From Syntrophobacterales bacterium (GTDB lineage: Bacteria; Desulfobacterota; Syntrophobacteria; BM002), in assembly GCA_030613915.1 (NCBI GenBank), contig JAUWKY010000012.1, positions 1 through 13,953 on the forward strand: DNA of 13,953 nt, given 5' to 3'. The translations under genes and the position numbers were made by a program. Below are positions 1 to 5,181 of the stretch, piece after piece (positions within the stretch are counted from its first letter, which is position 1; the number at the start of each line of letters is the position of its first letter). The notes under the pieces were generated by a model. It was not told where the DNA came from and ran no database searches. It saw nothing but the letters and a program-made list of their open reading frames with translations.

Positions 1-497
1 TCTTTGATGGGGAAAAATGATGGGTTGATGCGATCTTCACTGACTTGAAAAATGGCCTGCTCAGCCCGGTCCAGCAGAGCGTCTACCATGAGACTACTGT
101 CAAAGCCAAGTGTCACTATCTCACTTGCCCGACTGATAAGAGTACGGGCCATCGACTTCTCTTTGACGATCCTGGCATATTGGCTTGTATTGGCCGAAGA
201 AGGAACTATGTCAACCAAGGAGGCCAGGTAACTTGCGCCTCCCACTTGGTCCAGTTTTTTCTGGGATCTGAGAAGGTCAGTCAGCGTAACCAGGTCGCAG
301 GGCTCGTTCCTCTCGAACAGCTCGACCACCGCTGCAAAGATGGTACGGTGAGCCGCCCGGTAAAACTCCTCACCCCTGAGCACCTCCAAAACGCTGGGCA
401 ATACCTCATTGTCTAGAAGAATGCCGCCGATAATTGATTGTTCGGCCTCGATGTTGTGAGGAGGAACCTTCGTGGGTTCGCCACCCTGCTCGTTCAT
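1..497 (-). CDS. dnaB: Replicative DNA helicase DnaB, N-terminal part (runs off left edge)
   Basis: The first 165 codons of the hexameric replicative helicase, which unwinds DNA at the fork and binds primase. Reading leftward from the ATG at 497-495 gives an uninterrupted frame to the window edge. It starts MNEQGGEPTKVPPHN and continues through IEAEQSIIGGILLDNEVL, EEFYRAAHRTIF, LDQVGGASYLASLV and ARIVKEKSMARTLI, all typical of the DnaB N-terminal helical domain and the start of the linker. The RecA-like ATPase domain lies outside the window. It is the last gene seen in the rpsF-rpsR-rplI-dnaB order, a common arrangement. A possible ribosome binding site, GGAAGGA (plus 509-515), sits 11 nt before the ATG at the junction with the foldback element at 513-711, so the upstream signals of this gene look rebuilt by that insertion. 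The frame and family are clear; the exact start is probable. Confidence 0.93.
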   Translation of the reverse strand, partial: MNEQGGEPTKVPPHNIEAEQSIIGGILLDNEVLPSVLEVLRGEEFYRAAHRTIFAAVVELFERNEPCDLVTLTDLLRSQKKLDQVGGASYLASLVDIVPSSANTSQYARIVKEKSMARTLISRASEIVTLGFDSSLMVDALLDRAEQAIFQVSEDRINPSFFPIK

Positions 498-512
498 GGC
501 CTCACTGGTCCT

Positions 513-711
513 TCCAGCCCGGATATTTCACGAATCGCCTGCTGCGACCGCGGATATGACTGTCCTTACGGGCGTCCTCGGGTGTCGGACCCTGCGACGT
601 ACTTTTCAAGTACGCCTCGGATCCAATCCCGCGGGGCCGCGGGACGGTTTCCCGGTGGCACAGCCATCTTCACGGTCTCGCCACGTCGATCTATGAAACA
701 TCAGGGCTAGT
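513..711. mobile_element. MITE-like foldback element, copy A (diverged)
   Basis: An imperfect palindromic element of about 195 bp between rplI and dnaB. Its left end (CCAGCCCGGATATTTCACGAAT) and right end (the complement of ACTAGCCCTGATGTTTCAT) are diverged terminal inverted repeats. Over its whole length it matches the reverse complement of 1434-1621, for example GCGTCCTCGGGTGTCGG and CCCGGTGGCAC, so the two copies are inverted relative to each other. The apex is a hairpin CGTACT-TTTCA-AGTACG at 598-614. Compared with copy B it carries about 10 extra GC-rich bases around 625-642 that form their own small hairpin (TCCCGCGG-GG-CCGCGGGA). No transposase is encoded. CTAG-like bases at both ends could be a 4-bp target duplication or part of the repeat. 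Confidence 0.85.
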
Positions 712-756
712 CCTGCAAGAGGTTTACGGTTTTGCGTGGAGGGTGGGTGTGAATTC

Positions 757-1203
757 CTACTCTTCCTTTACGACCTGGACAGTAAGCTCGGCTGTAACAT
801 CAGCATGAACCTTAACAGGAACCTGGAATTCACCCAAGCTCTTGATAGGTTCATCTAGCTTAATCAATTTGCGTTCAATCTCTACACCCGCCTCTTCCAG
901 GGCCTGGGATATATCACTGACTGAGACAGAACCGTAGATTTTGTCCTCTTCCACAACCTTGCGGGCGAGGGTAAGGGTCAAGCCCCTGAATTTTTCGGCA
1001 AAACTCTCAGCGTCTTTGCGGATCAACTCTGCCTTTCGCAGGATCAACTGTCTCTGGTGCTCAAGTTCCTTAGAATTCTTACTGGTGGCCAGTACGGCTT
1101 TTCCTTGAGGTATAAGGTAGTTGCGACCATAGCCAGGGGCCACCTGGACTGTCTCACCCATTATACCGAGCTTGGGAATATCTTCTTTCAGTATGACTTT
1201 CAT
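757..1203 (-). CDS. rplI: Large ribosomal subunit protein bL9
   Basis: A 148-residue protein of normal L9 length that binds 23S rRNA at the base of the L1 stalk. The N-terminal signature is intact (MKVILKEDIPKLGIMGE, then VQVAPGYGRNYLIPQGKA). A charged connecting helix covers roughly residues 41-75, and the C-terminal domain includes KIYGSVSVSDI and ends AELTVQVVKEE. A good ribosome binding site (GGAGG, 8 nt spacing) precedes the ATG at 1203. It belongs to the minus-strand rpsF-rpsR-rplI-dnaB cluster. It is separated from rpsR by 413 bp and from dnaB by 259 bp, and each gap holds a foldback element. The coding sequence itself shows no damage. Confidence 0.98.
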   Translation of the reverse strand: MKVILKEDIPKLGIMGETVQVAPGYGRNYLIPQGKAVLATSKNSKELEHQRQLILRKAELIRKDAESFAEKFRGLTLTLARKVVEEDKIYGSVSVSDISQALEEAGVEIERKLIKLDEPIKSLGEFQVPVKVHADVTAELTVQVVKEE

Positions 1204-1433
1204 CGAAAAAACCTCCGTTCCAGGATGACCAGGATTATCGGCCCCCAGAAAACCGAATGCCTGACGAAACGACTTTGAGCACCCTACGTGGCTGGGTCCG
1301 ACTCTCAGCGGTCACTGGAGCGCTTTGAAGCTGGCTCAAAAACTGTATTGGACAAAAAGAATGCGATGATTGGGTTGACTGCGAACAAGACCAAATCTCA
1401 CTGCAAGAACTTTACAGACCGAGAAGTTACTCC
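1204..1433. other. Spacer between rplI and foldback copy B, no convincing gene
   Basis: About 230 bp between the rplI start and the second foldback element. On the minus strand there is a short start-less reading frame with a hydrophobic stretch (VLFAVNPIIAFFLSNTVFEP) ended by a stop near 1310. Some related genomes have a membrane protein gene (DUF2232 type) between rpsR and rplI, so this might be a remnant, but the match is too short to claim. The ribosome binding site of rplI lies at its left end. Confidence 0.4.
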
Positions 1434-1621
1434 ACTAGTCCGGATATTTCATGAATTGCTGTCGCGAGACCACTAAGATGGGCGTGCCACCGGGCAACCG
1501 CAAGGTGTTGGTTCCGAGGCGTACCTGAACGGTACGTCGCAGGGGCCGACACCCGAGGACGCCAGGAAGGACGGCCATATCCGTGGTCGCAGCAAGTGAT
1601 TCATGAAATATCCGGGCTAGT
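1434..1621. mobile_element. MITE-like foldback element, copy B (well preserved)
   Basis: A 188 bp element with near-perfect terminal inverted repeats: ACTAGTCCGGATATTTCATG at the left and, read on the other strand, ACTAGCCCGGATATTTCATG at the right, continuing for 23 bp with one mismatch. The two halves keep pairing imperfectly all the way to an apical hairpin CGTACC-TGAAC-GGTACG at 1520-1536, and the loop centre (1528) is exactly mid-element, so the whole unit is one long foldback. There is no transposase gene. It lies between rpsR and rplI in opposite orientation to copy A. Its right end overlaps the rpsR stop codon. Flanking bases show no clear direct repeat unless CTAG itself is the duplicated target, as for elements with YTAR targets. 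Confidence 0.9.
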
Positions 1622-1865
1622 GCGGCTGAATGGTCGTGTATGGCATCAAGGCAATGTGCCTGGCTCTTTTTACAGCCATGGTTACTTGCCTCTGGTGTCG
1701 GGCACAGTTGCCAGAAATCCGTCGGGGGATTATTTTCCCTCGCTCCGTAATAAAGTATTTCAGTTGTTTTGAATCCTTATAATCAATTTTCAGCTTTGAG
1801 TCTGCGCAGAACCGACAAACTTTACGCCGAGGAAATGCCCGTCTTCTTCTATTGTAAGTCACCAT
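1617..1865 (-). CDS. rpsR: Small ribosomal subunit protein bS18
   Basis: An 82-residue S18, which binds the 30S platform as a heterodimer with S6. Typical features are the basic N-terminus with CRFC ([16 protein letters not shown]), the core [23 protein letters not shown], and [18 protein letters not shown]. An AAGGAG site lies just before the ATG at 1865. The gene starts 11 nt after the rpsF stop codon, so the two are surely co-transcribed. The stop codon TAG (1619-1617) and the last bases of the final His codon lie inside the ACTAG end of foldback copy B. The C-terminus (TTIQPH) is therefore partly set by that insertion, and a few native residues may have been replaced. Confidence 0.97.
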   Translation of the reverse strand: MVTYNRRRRAFPRRKVCRFCADSKLKIDYKDSKQLKYFITERGKIIPRRISGNCARHQRQVTMAVKRARHIALMPYTTIQPH

Positions 1866-1876
1866 TTACTCCTTTA

Positions 1877-2347
1877 TCATGATTCCTTTTTTTCACTCTC
1901 TTCGCTTTCCTGGACCTCGGGAGACTCAGCTTCTCCTGGCTCCAGGGCCTCAGCTGCCTCTGACTTCGGAACCTCAGTTGCCTCTGGCTCCGGGGCCCCA
2001 GCTGCCTCTGCTTCCTCTGGAGGCTCGGACTTTTCTGGCTCAATGCTCTCGGGATCTACCTGGTCTGCGAGTTTCACCGTCAGGTACTTCAAGACCCGAT
2101 CGTCAAGCCTCATGTTTCGTTCAATCTCAGAAACGATATCCGCTGAGCCCACATAATCCATCAACACATAATAGCCCTTATTCTGTTTCTTGACACTATA
2201 GGCCAGTTTCTTCCTGCCCTGCTCGTCGTAAGAGGTCACAATGCCGTTCATACCAGTGACCACACCTTTAATCTTGGTGGCAACAGCTTTGAGGTCTTCT
2301 TCGGAACTGTCTGGAGTGACAATAAAGAGTGTCTCGTACTGACGCAT
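1877..2347 (-). CDS. rpsF: Small ribosomal subunit protein bS6 with acidic repeat tail
   Basis: A 156-residue S6, partner of S18 on the 30S platform. Residues 1 to about 98 are a standard S6 domain (MRQYETLFIVTPDSSEEDL, then GRKKLAYSVKKQNKGYYVLM and MRLDDRVLKYLTVKL). The remaining ~58 residues are an extension rich in Glu, Pro and Ala, ending EESEKKES. S6 is usually about 95-135 residues; some species add acidic C-terminal residues, and E. coli S6 is post-translationally extended with glutamate. Here much of the tail comes from a 24-bp tandem repeat (see 1923-2018). A good ribosome binding site (AAAGGAG, ~7 nt spacing) precedes the ATG. It is first in the operon, with a promoter at 2445-2473. 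Confidence 0.97.
   Translation of the reverse strand: MRQYETLFIVTPDSSEEDLKAVATKIKGVVTGMNGIVTSYDEQGRKKLAYSVKKQNKGYYVLMDYVGSADIVSEIERNMRLDDRVLKYLTVKLADQVDPESIEPEKSEPPEEAEAAGAPEPEATEVPKSEAAEALEPGEAESPEVQESEESEKKES
1923..2018 (-). repeat. 24-bp tandem repeat, four diverged units, inside rpsF tail
   Basis: Four consecutive 24-bp units at 1923-1946, 1947-1970, 1971-1994 and 1995-2018 share a CTCAGYTGCCTCTG-like core on the plus strand. On the coding strand they give four 8-residue acidic units (EEAEAAGA, PEPEATEV, PKSEAAEA, LEPGEAES). The reading frame is kept, so the S6 tail probably grew by in-frame unit duplication. Confidence 0.8.
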
Positions 2348-2352
2348 ACCGG

Positions 2353-2400
2353 ACTCCTTTCGGATTCAACAGCCCCGGCCATCACACCGGAGCAAGGAGT
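2353..2400 (-). promoter_or_regulatory. rpsF leader with hairpin and possible SD sequestration
   Basis: In the ~90 nt leader before rpsF, the RNA reads CUCCGG-UGUGAUGG-CCGGGG (plus 2373-2392), a 6-bp hairpin. Bases ACUCC just upstream (plus 2396-2400) can pair with GGAGU of the ribosome binding site (plus 2353-2357). Known rpsF leaders in several phyla carry a hairpin bound by S6-S18; this could be a version of it, but I cannot confirm the consensus. Confidence 0.35.
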
Positions 2401-2444
2401 TAGAGGTGAAGGCTAAAGATTTAGTTTGCTAGATAAGCCGAGGA

Positions 2445-2473
2445 TCAATACCACATGGCCTGTAGATAGTCAA
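2445..2473 (-). promoter_or_regulatory. Sigma70-type promoter of the rpsF operon
   Basis: On the minus strand TTGACT (plus 2468-2473), a 17-bp spacer and TATTGA (plus 2445-2450) lie about 100 bp before the rpsF start. Good -35, fair -10, ideal spacing, and no better candidate in the intergenic region. Confidence 0.6.
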
Positions 2474-2494
2474 CCACAAATTTATAAATGGCAC

Positions 2495-2599
2495 AAGGCC
2501 TAAGACTCAAGGCACACGGCAATCCTTATATTCATATCAAGGTTTGAGCTTTGCGCCCTTATCTCAGTGCCTAGTGTTTAGTCCATAGTGCCTAGTTCC
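2495..2599. repeat. Heptameric (7-bp) tandem repeat tracts upstream of rpsF
   Basis: Two tracts with 7-bp periodicity. A weak one is at 2495-2522 (AAGGCCT AAGACTC AAGGCAC ACGGCAA). A clear one is at 2565-2599 (CAGTGCC TAGTGTT TAGTCCA TAGTGCC TAGTTCC), directly followed by CCTGCCTAG, which contains the PilZ gene stop codon. Units are related but not identical. They lie between the 3' end of the PilZ gene and the rpsF promoter. Confidence 0.6.
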
Positions 2600-2604
2600 C
2601 CTGC

Positions 2605-2940
2605 CTAGCGGAGACTTCCGCGATCTTCATCGCTTATGGCAGTAAACTGAATCCCCGTTCCAAAAAGGCCGTTTTTCAGCTCCTCCGTATGAACCACCTC
2701 CCCCTTTGCGGTGATGATTCTGTCCTCAATTGCTATATCCATCTCCAGCTCTGTGCCATTGGCCAGCTTCCTGTGTGTTTCCACCTTGACACCGCCTTCG
2801 CTTACGTCGAGAGTCCGACCAATGGACACGATGTATTGTTGTTCTTCACCCTTCCTTGGAGTGTAGGAAGTAAGGTTGAGGGAACGAATGCGACGACTCG
2901 ATCTTTTTTCTCTCACGCTTTCCAAATCACGCTCACTCAT
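2605..2940 (-). CDS. PilZ-domain protein (c-di-GMP receptor)
   Basis: An 111-residue single-domain PilZ protein, predicted cytosolic, that should bind cyclic di-GMP and pass the signal to an unknown target. Both binding motifs are present: the N-terminal RxxxR (R13-S-S-R-R17) and D45-V-S47-E-G-G50, the [D/N]xSxxG motif, followed by the beta-barrel pattern GVKVE and GELEM-like strands to FGTGIQF. A strong ribosome binding site (GGGAGGAG, 6 nt) precedes the ATG at 2940. The promoter at 3007-3035 and a perfect inverted repeat at 2961-2995 suggest a regulated single-gene unit. It is transcribed away from the lipoprotein gene at 3136. The stop codon lies at the edge of a heptamer repeat tract. A diguanylate cyclase lies at 12444-13466; a functional link is only inference. 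Confidence 0.9.
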   Translation of the reverse strand: MSERDLESVREKRSSRRIRSLNLTSYTPRKGEEQQYIVSIGRTLDVSEGGVKVETHRKLANGTELEMDIAIEDRIITAKGEVVHTEELKNGLFGTGIQFTAISDEDRGSLR

Positions 2941-2960
2941 AAGTGCTCCTCCCTAACCAG

Positions 2961-2995
2961 TATAATTCACGCAAACGCTGATTTCGTGAATTATA
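2961..2995. promoter_or_regulatory. Perfect 11-bp inverted repeat, operator or leader hairpin of the PilZ gene
   Basis: TATAATTCACG (2961-2971) and CGTGAATTATA (2985-2995) are perfectly complementary and separated by 13 nt. The site lies between the predicted PilZ transcription start (near 3000, minus) and its ribosome binding site. It could be a dimeric-repressor operator just downstream of the promoter, or an RNA hairpin in the leader. There is no U-run for a terminator. Confidence 0.6.
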
Positions 2996-3006
2996 TCCTT
3001 TTCCCT

Positions 3007-3035
3007 CTTATACAGGCTAGCCGAAGAGGGTGCAA
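3007..3035 (-). promoter_or_regulatory. Sigma70-type promoter of the PilZ gene
   Basis: On the minus strand TTGCAC (plus 3030-3035), 17 bp, then TATAAG (plus 3007-3012). Near-consensus boxes with ideal spacing, 67 bp before the PilZ start. Confidence 0.65.
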
Positions 3036-3068
3036 ATGCTTTTTTGGGCTCATCTTCCTCGTTGGCTC

Positions 3069-3080
3069 GCTTGCGCAAGC
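3069..3080. promoter_or_regulatory. 12-bp perfect palindrome upstream of the lipoprotein gene
   Basis: GCTTGCGCAAGC is a perfect palindrome about 55 bp before the ATG at 3136. It overlaps a possible weak -35 (TTGCGC at 3071) whose -10 would be the poor TATTTT near 3095, so it could be an operator for this gene. The case is suggestive only. Confidence 0.3.
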
Positions 3081-3135
3081 TAAATGTTTCATGCTATTTT
3101 GTATCTTGGTAGTAACCCTTTGTGAGGGCTATTCC

Positions 3136-3810
3136 ATGAAGAGAAAACTGGTCTTTGCAGCGATCCTGTGCCTGTTCCTCCAAAGTGGCTGTTATGTGAG
3201 CACCAATCTCAAGGTTAAGAACCGCCACCTCCCTGCTGACTTCTCCGCCCCGGTTCTCGTCATCACCCTCCAAGAAAAGACAGATTTGGGCCAGCAGTAC
3301 TTGACTGTGCTGGAGCAGGGCATCCTGCAGGCTCTCACCGAGAAAGGTATCAATTCTGTTACCCTAAACCAGGCCGTAGATAAATCTGAACAAGACAGCA
3401 CCACTGAACTGCTTCTCCAAAACGATTACAGGGCTCTCTTGAAAGTCGTTATTGACTCTTGGGGATCTCGATCTAAAGTTTTACCAGACCCGGTCCCCCC
3501 TTCGGTTGATAGCATCCAAACAGACCGCGACTCCTCTTTCTATCCACCCGGTGCCATTGATAGTGGGAAGGAGGAACCTGGGCCCACAAGTAGCTACAAA
3601 GAAGTAGCAATGAGTGCCTACCTTACGGACCTGCAAACCAATCGAATCGTTTGGTCCGGTCGGGTAAGTGCCAGACCCGCCGTGGTGGGCCGATCATGCC
3701 TTTACCATCGCTTCAACCGCAATCTTGAATATGACGAACTGGCCGGACGCTGCTTCCGAGAAATTGCCAAAGAACTCGGCCGCATGTGGCCCGAGGAATC
3801 AGAAAAATAG
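3136..3810 (+). CDS. Predicted lipoprotein of unknown function
   Basis: A 224-residue protein I cannot assign to a family. It begins MKRKLVFAAILCLFLQSGC: a basic start, a hydrophobic segment and a probable lipidation site at Cys19. The lipobox is slightly off (Leu at -4, Gln at -3, Ser-Gly before Cys), so lipidation is likely but not certain. Tyr at +2 would allow outer-membrane sorting. The mature part has a VLVITLQEKTDLGQQYLTVL segment, helix-rich stretches, a Pro/Ser/Asp-rich loop around residues 115-150, and a C-terminal region SAYLTDLQTNRIVWSGRVSA, a pattern seen in envelope lipoproteins with an alpha/beta fold. The frame stays open upstream to 2689, but that part is antisense to the PilZ gene. 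The ATG at 3136 is the first start giving a signal peptide and has a GAGGG nearby. It converges with the epimerase gene, with only 3 bp between the stops. Confidence 0.75.
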   Translation: MKRKLVFAAILCLFLQSGCYVSTNLKVKNRHLPADFSAPVLVITLQEKTDLGQQYLTVLEQGILQALTEKGINSVTLNQAVDKSEQDSTTELLLQNDYRALLKVVIDSWGSRSKVLPDPVPPSVDSIQTDRDSSFYPPGAIDSGKEEPGPTSSYKEVAMSAYLTDLQTNRIVWSGRVSARPAVVGRSCLYHRFNRNLEYDELAGRCFREIAKELGRMWPEESEK

Positions 3811-3813
3811 AAA

Positions 3814-4770
3814 TTAAACACCATAGAAGGATCGGTACCAGCGGATGAAATGCTTTATGCCTTCTTCTATTCCGGTACTTGGCTGAAACCCCAGACCTTC
3901 CTGGCTCTCCCTAATGTCCGCGTAGGTCTCGGCCACATCTCCAGGCTGCATGGGAAGCAATTTCTTGTCGGCCTCTTTCTCTAATGCCTTCTCAATACAT
4001 CCAATAAAATAGAGAAGATCAACTGCCCTTGAGTTGCCCAGATTGTAAATGGCATATGGTACAGGGCGGTCCAGACTGGCCTCAACGCCCTGAACGATAT
4101 CGTCGATGTAGGTGAAGTCTCGTTTCATCTTGCCGTAGTTGTACACCTCAATAGGCTTGCCGCTCATAATCGCCCGCGTAAAGATAAACAACGCCATGTC
4201 CGGTCTTCCCCAGGGCCCATAGACAGTAAAAAATCGAAGCCCTGAACAAGGCAGGTCGTAAAGATGACTGTAGGTGTGCGCTACAAGTTCATTGGCTTTC
4301 TTGGTAGCGGCGTAAAGTGAAATTGGGTGATCCACCCTGTCTTTGACACTGAATGGAACTTTCTCGTTGCTACCATAAACCGAAGAAGACGAAGCATAGA
4401 CAAAATTCTCCACTTCATGCTCTTTTGACAGGTGGATCAGATTGAGAAACCCCTCCATGTTTGAGCTCTGGTAGGCGAACGGATTGAGCAGTGAATAGCG
4501 AACACCTGCCTGGGCCGCCATATTGCACACTACCTGAATGGAATGATCAGCAAAAACCCTGGCAAGTCCATCCAAATTGGCAAGATCTTCCTTGTAGAAG
4601 GTAAACTGCTCGTTGTCTTCCAGGAGTCCGAGCCGGGCCTCTTTCAGAGAGACGTCGTAGTAGTCATTGAGATTGTCCAGACCAATGACCCGATCTCCCC
4701 GCTCTAGCAGGGCTCGGCTTACGTGGAAGCCGATGAAACCTGCTGCCCCGGTGACCAAATAGGTTTTCAA
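3814..4770 (-). CDS. NAD-dependent sugar-nucleotide epimerase (UDP-glucuronate 4-epimerase type)
   Basis: A 318-residue extended short-chain dehydrogenase that should interconvert the C4 epimers of a UDP-sugar for cell-surface polysaccharide synthesis. Visible features are the NAD-binding GAAGFIG (G8, G11, G14), LDNLNDYYD, AAQAGVRYSL, the ASSSSVYG serine cluster (127-130), catalytic Y153 and K157 (YAATKK), VYGPWGRPDMA and KRDFTYIDDIV. The NDYYD, AQAGVRYS and GRPDMALF motifs favour UDP-glucuronate 4-epimerase over GalE, but substrate is not proven. The start codon is TTG at 4770, chosen because AAGGAGGG lies 6 nt before it and the Rossmann strand begins at once. It is not obviously in an operon: the tRNA-His gene lies upstream on the other strand and it converges with the lipoprotein gene. 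Confidence 0.9.
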   Translation of the reverse strand: MKTYLVTGAAGFIGFHVSRALLERGDRVIGLDNLNDYYDVSLKEARLGLLEDNEQFTFYKEDLANLDGLARVFADHSIQVVCNMAAQAGVRYSLLNPFAYQSSNMEGFLNLIHLSKEHEVENFVYASSSSVYGSNEKVPFSVKDRVDHPISLYAATKKANELVAHTYSHLYDLPCSGLRFFTVYGPWGRPDMALFIFTRAIMSGKPIEVYNYGKMKRDFTYIDDIVQGVEASLDRPVPYAIYNLGNSRAVDLLYFIGCIEKALEKEADKKLLPMQPGDVAETYADIRESQEGLGFQPSTGIEEGIKHFIRWYRSFYGV

Positions 4771-4867
4771 CGAAGTCCCTCCTTACCTTTCGTCCCCACT
4801 GCCTTCAAACCTCTGTGTTCCGTCCGAGCATCATAGACAGTGGGCCACTATCCCCATTAAATTATTC

Positions 4868-4896
4868 TTGCCAGGATTACCATGGTGTGCTATCTA
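4868..4896 (+). promoter_or_regulatory. Promoter of tRNA-His
   Basis: TTGCCA (4868-4873), a 17-bp spacer and TATCTA (4891-4896), about 36 bp before the tRNA. Good boxes with ideal spacing. Confidence 0.6.
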
Positions 4897-4931
4897 AAAC
4901 ACAAGGCAGGCACGAGCCTGCCCGTTTTGCT

Positions 4932-5009
4932 GGTGGGTGTAGCTCAGTTGGGTAGAGCACCGGGTTGTGGCCCCGGAGGTCGAGGGTTCGATTCCCTTCA
5001 CTCACCCCA
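4932..5009 (+). tRNA. tRNA-His (anticodon GTG), CCA encoded
   Basis: A complete cloverleaf. Acceptor stem GTGGGTG (4933-4939) pairs with CACTCAC (4999-5005), the D arm starts AGCTC, the anticodon stem is CCGGG/CCCGG with loop TTGTGGC (GTG at 4967-4969), and the T arm is GAGGG-TTCGATT-CCCTT. The extra 5' G (4932) opposite C5006 is the G-1 identity base typical of tRNA-His. CCA is at 5007-5009. It stands alone with its own promoter; no clear intrinsic terminator follows, only a small hairpin (GCACC-AA-GGTGC) without a T-run. Confidence 0.97.
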
Positions 5010-5153
5010 ATTTGCACCAAGGTGCCGCATAGCGTAGAGCGTTTCAGTATTCTCCCGGTTGACTCCGCTCTAGAGAACCCCTACTCGGATTCTCCTTACT
5101 TCTAATCCCAGCACCACTTTTCTGCAGCCTCAATTGAGTTTAGTCTTAACGCC

Positions 5154-5181
5154 ATGCGCTATGCGCTTTGCGCTCTGCGCT
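5154..5181. repeat. Heptameric tandem repeat tract (ATGCGCT type)
   Basis: Four 7-bp units: ATGCGCT, ATGCGCT, TTGCGCT, CTGCGCT. The tract ends directly at the TAA stop codon of the TPR lipoprotein gene (5184-5182). The same units occur inverted at 8768-8795 and as a short piece at 9748-9761. Confidence 0.75.

Noticed and set aside
45..416. Plus-strand open frame of 123 codons
   Set aside because: It is antisense to the clear DnaB coding sequence on the minus strand.
438..710. Plus-strand open frames of 74-90 codons
   Set aside because: They run across the dnaB start and foldback copy A; no family features or ribosome binding site.
2689..3135. Long N-terminal extension of the lipoprotein frame
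   Set aside because: It is antisense to the PilZ gene and would bury the signal peptide; the ATG at 3136 fits better.
4741..4800. Possible ATG start for the epimerase
   Set aside because: No ATG fits the N-terminal Rossmann strand; the TTG at 4770 has AAGGAGGG at ideal spacing.
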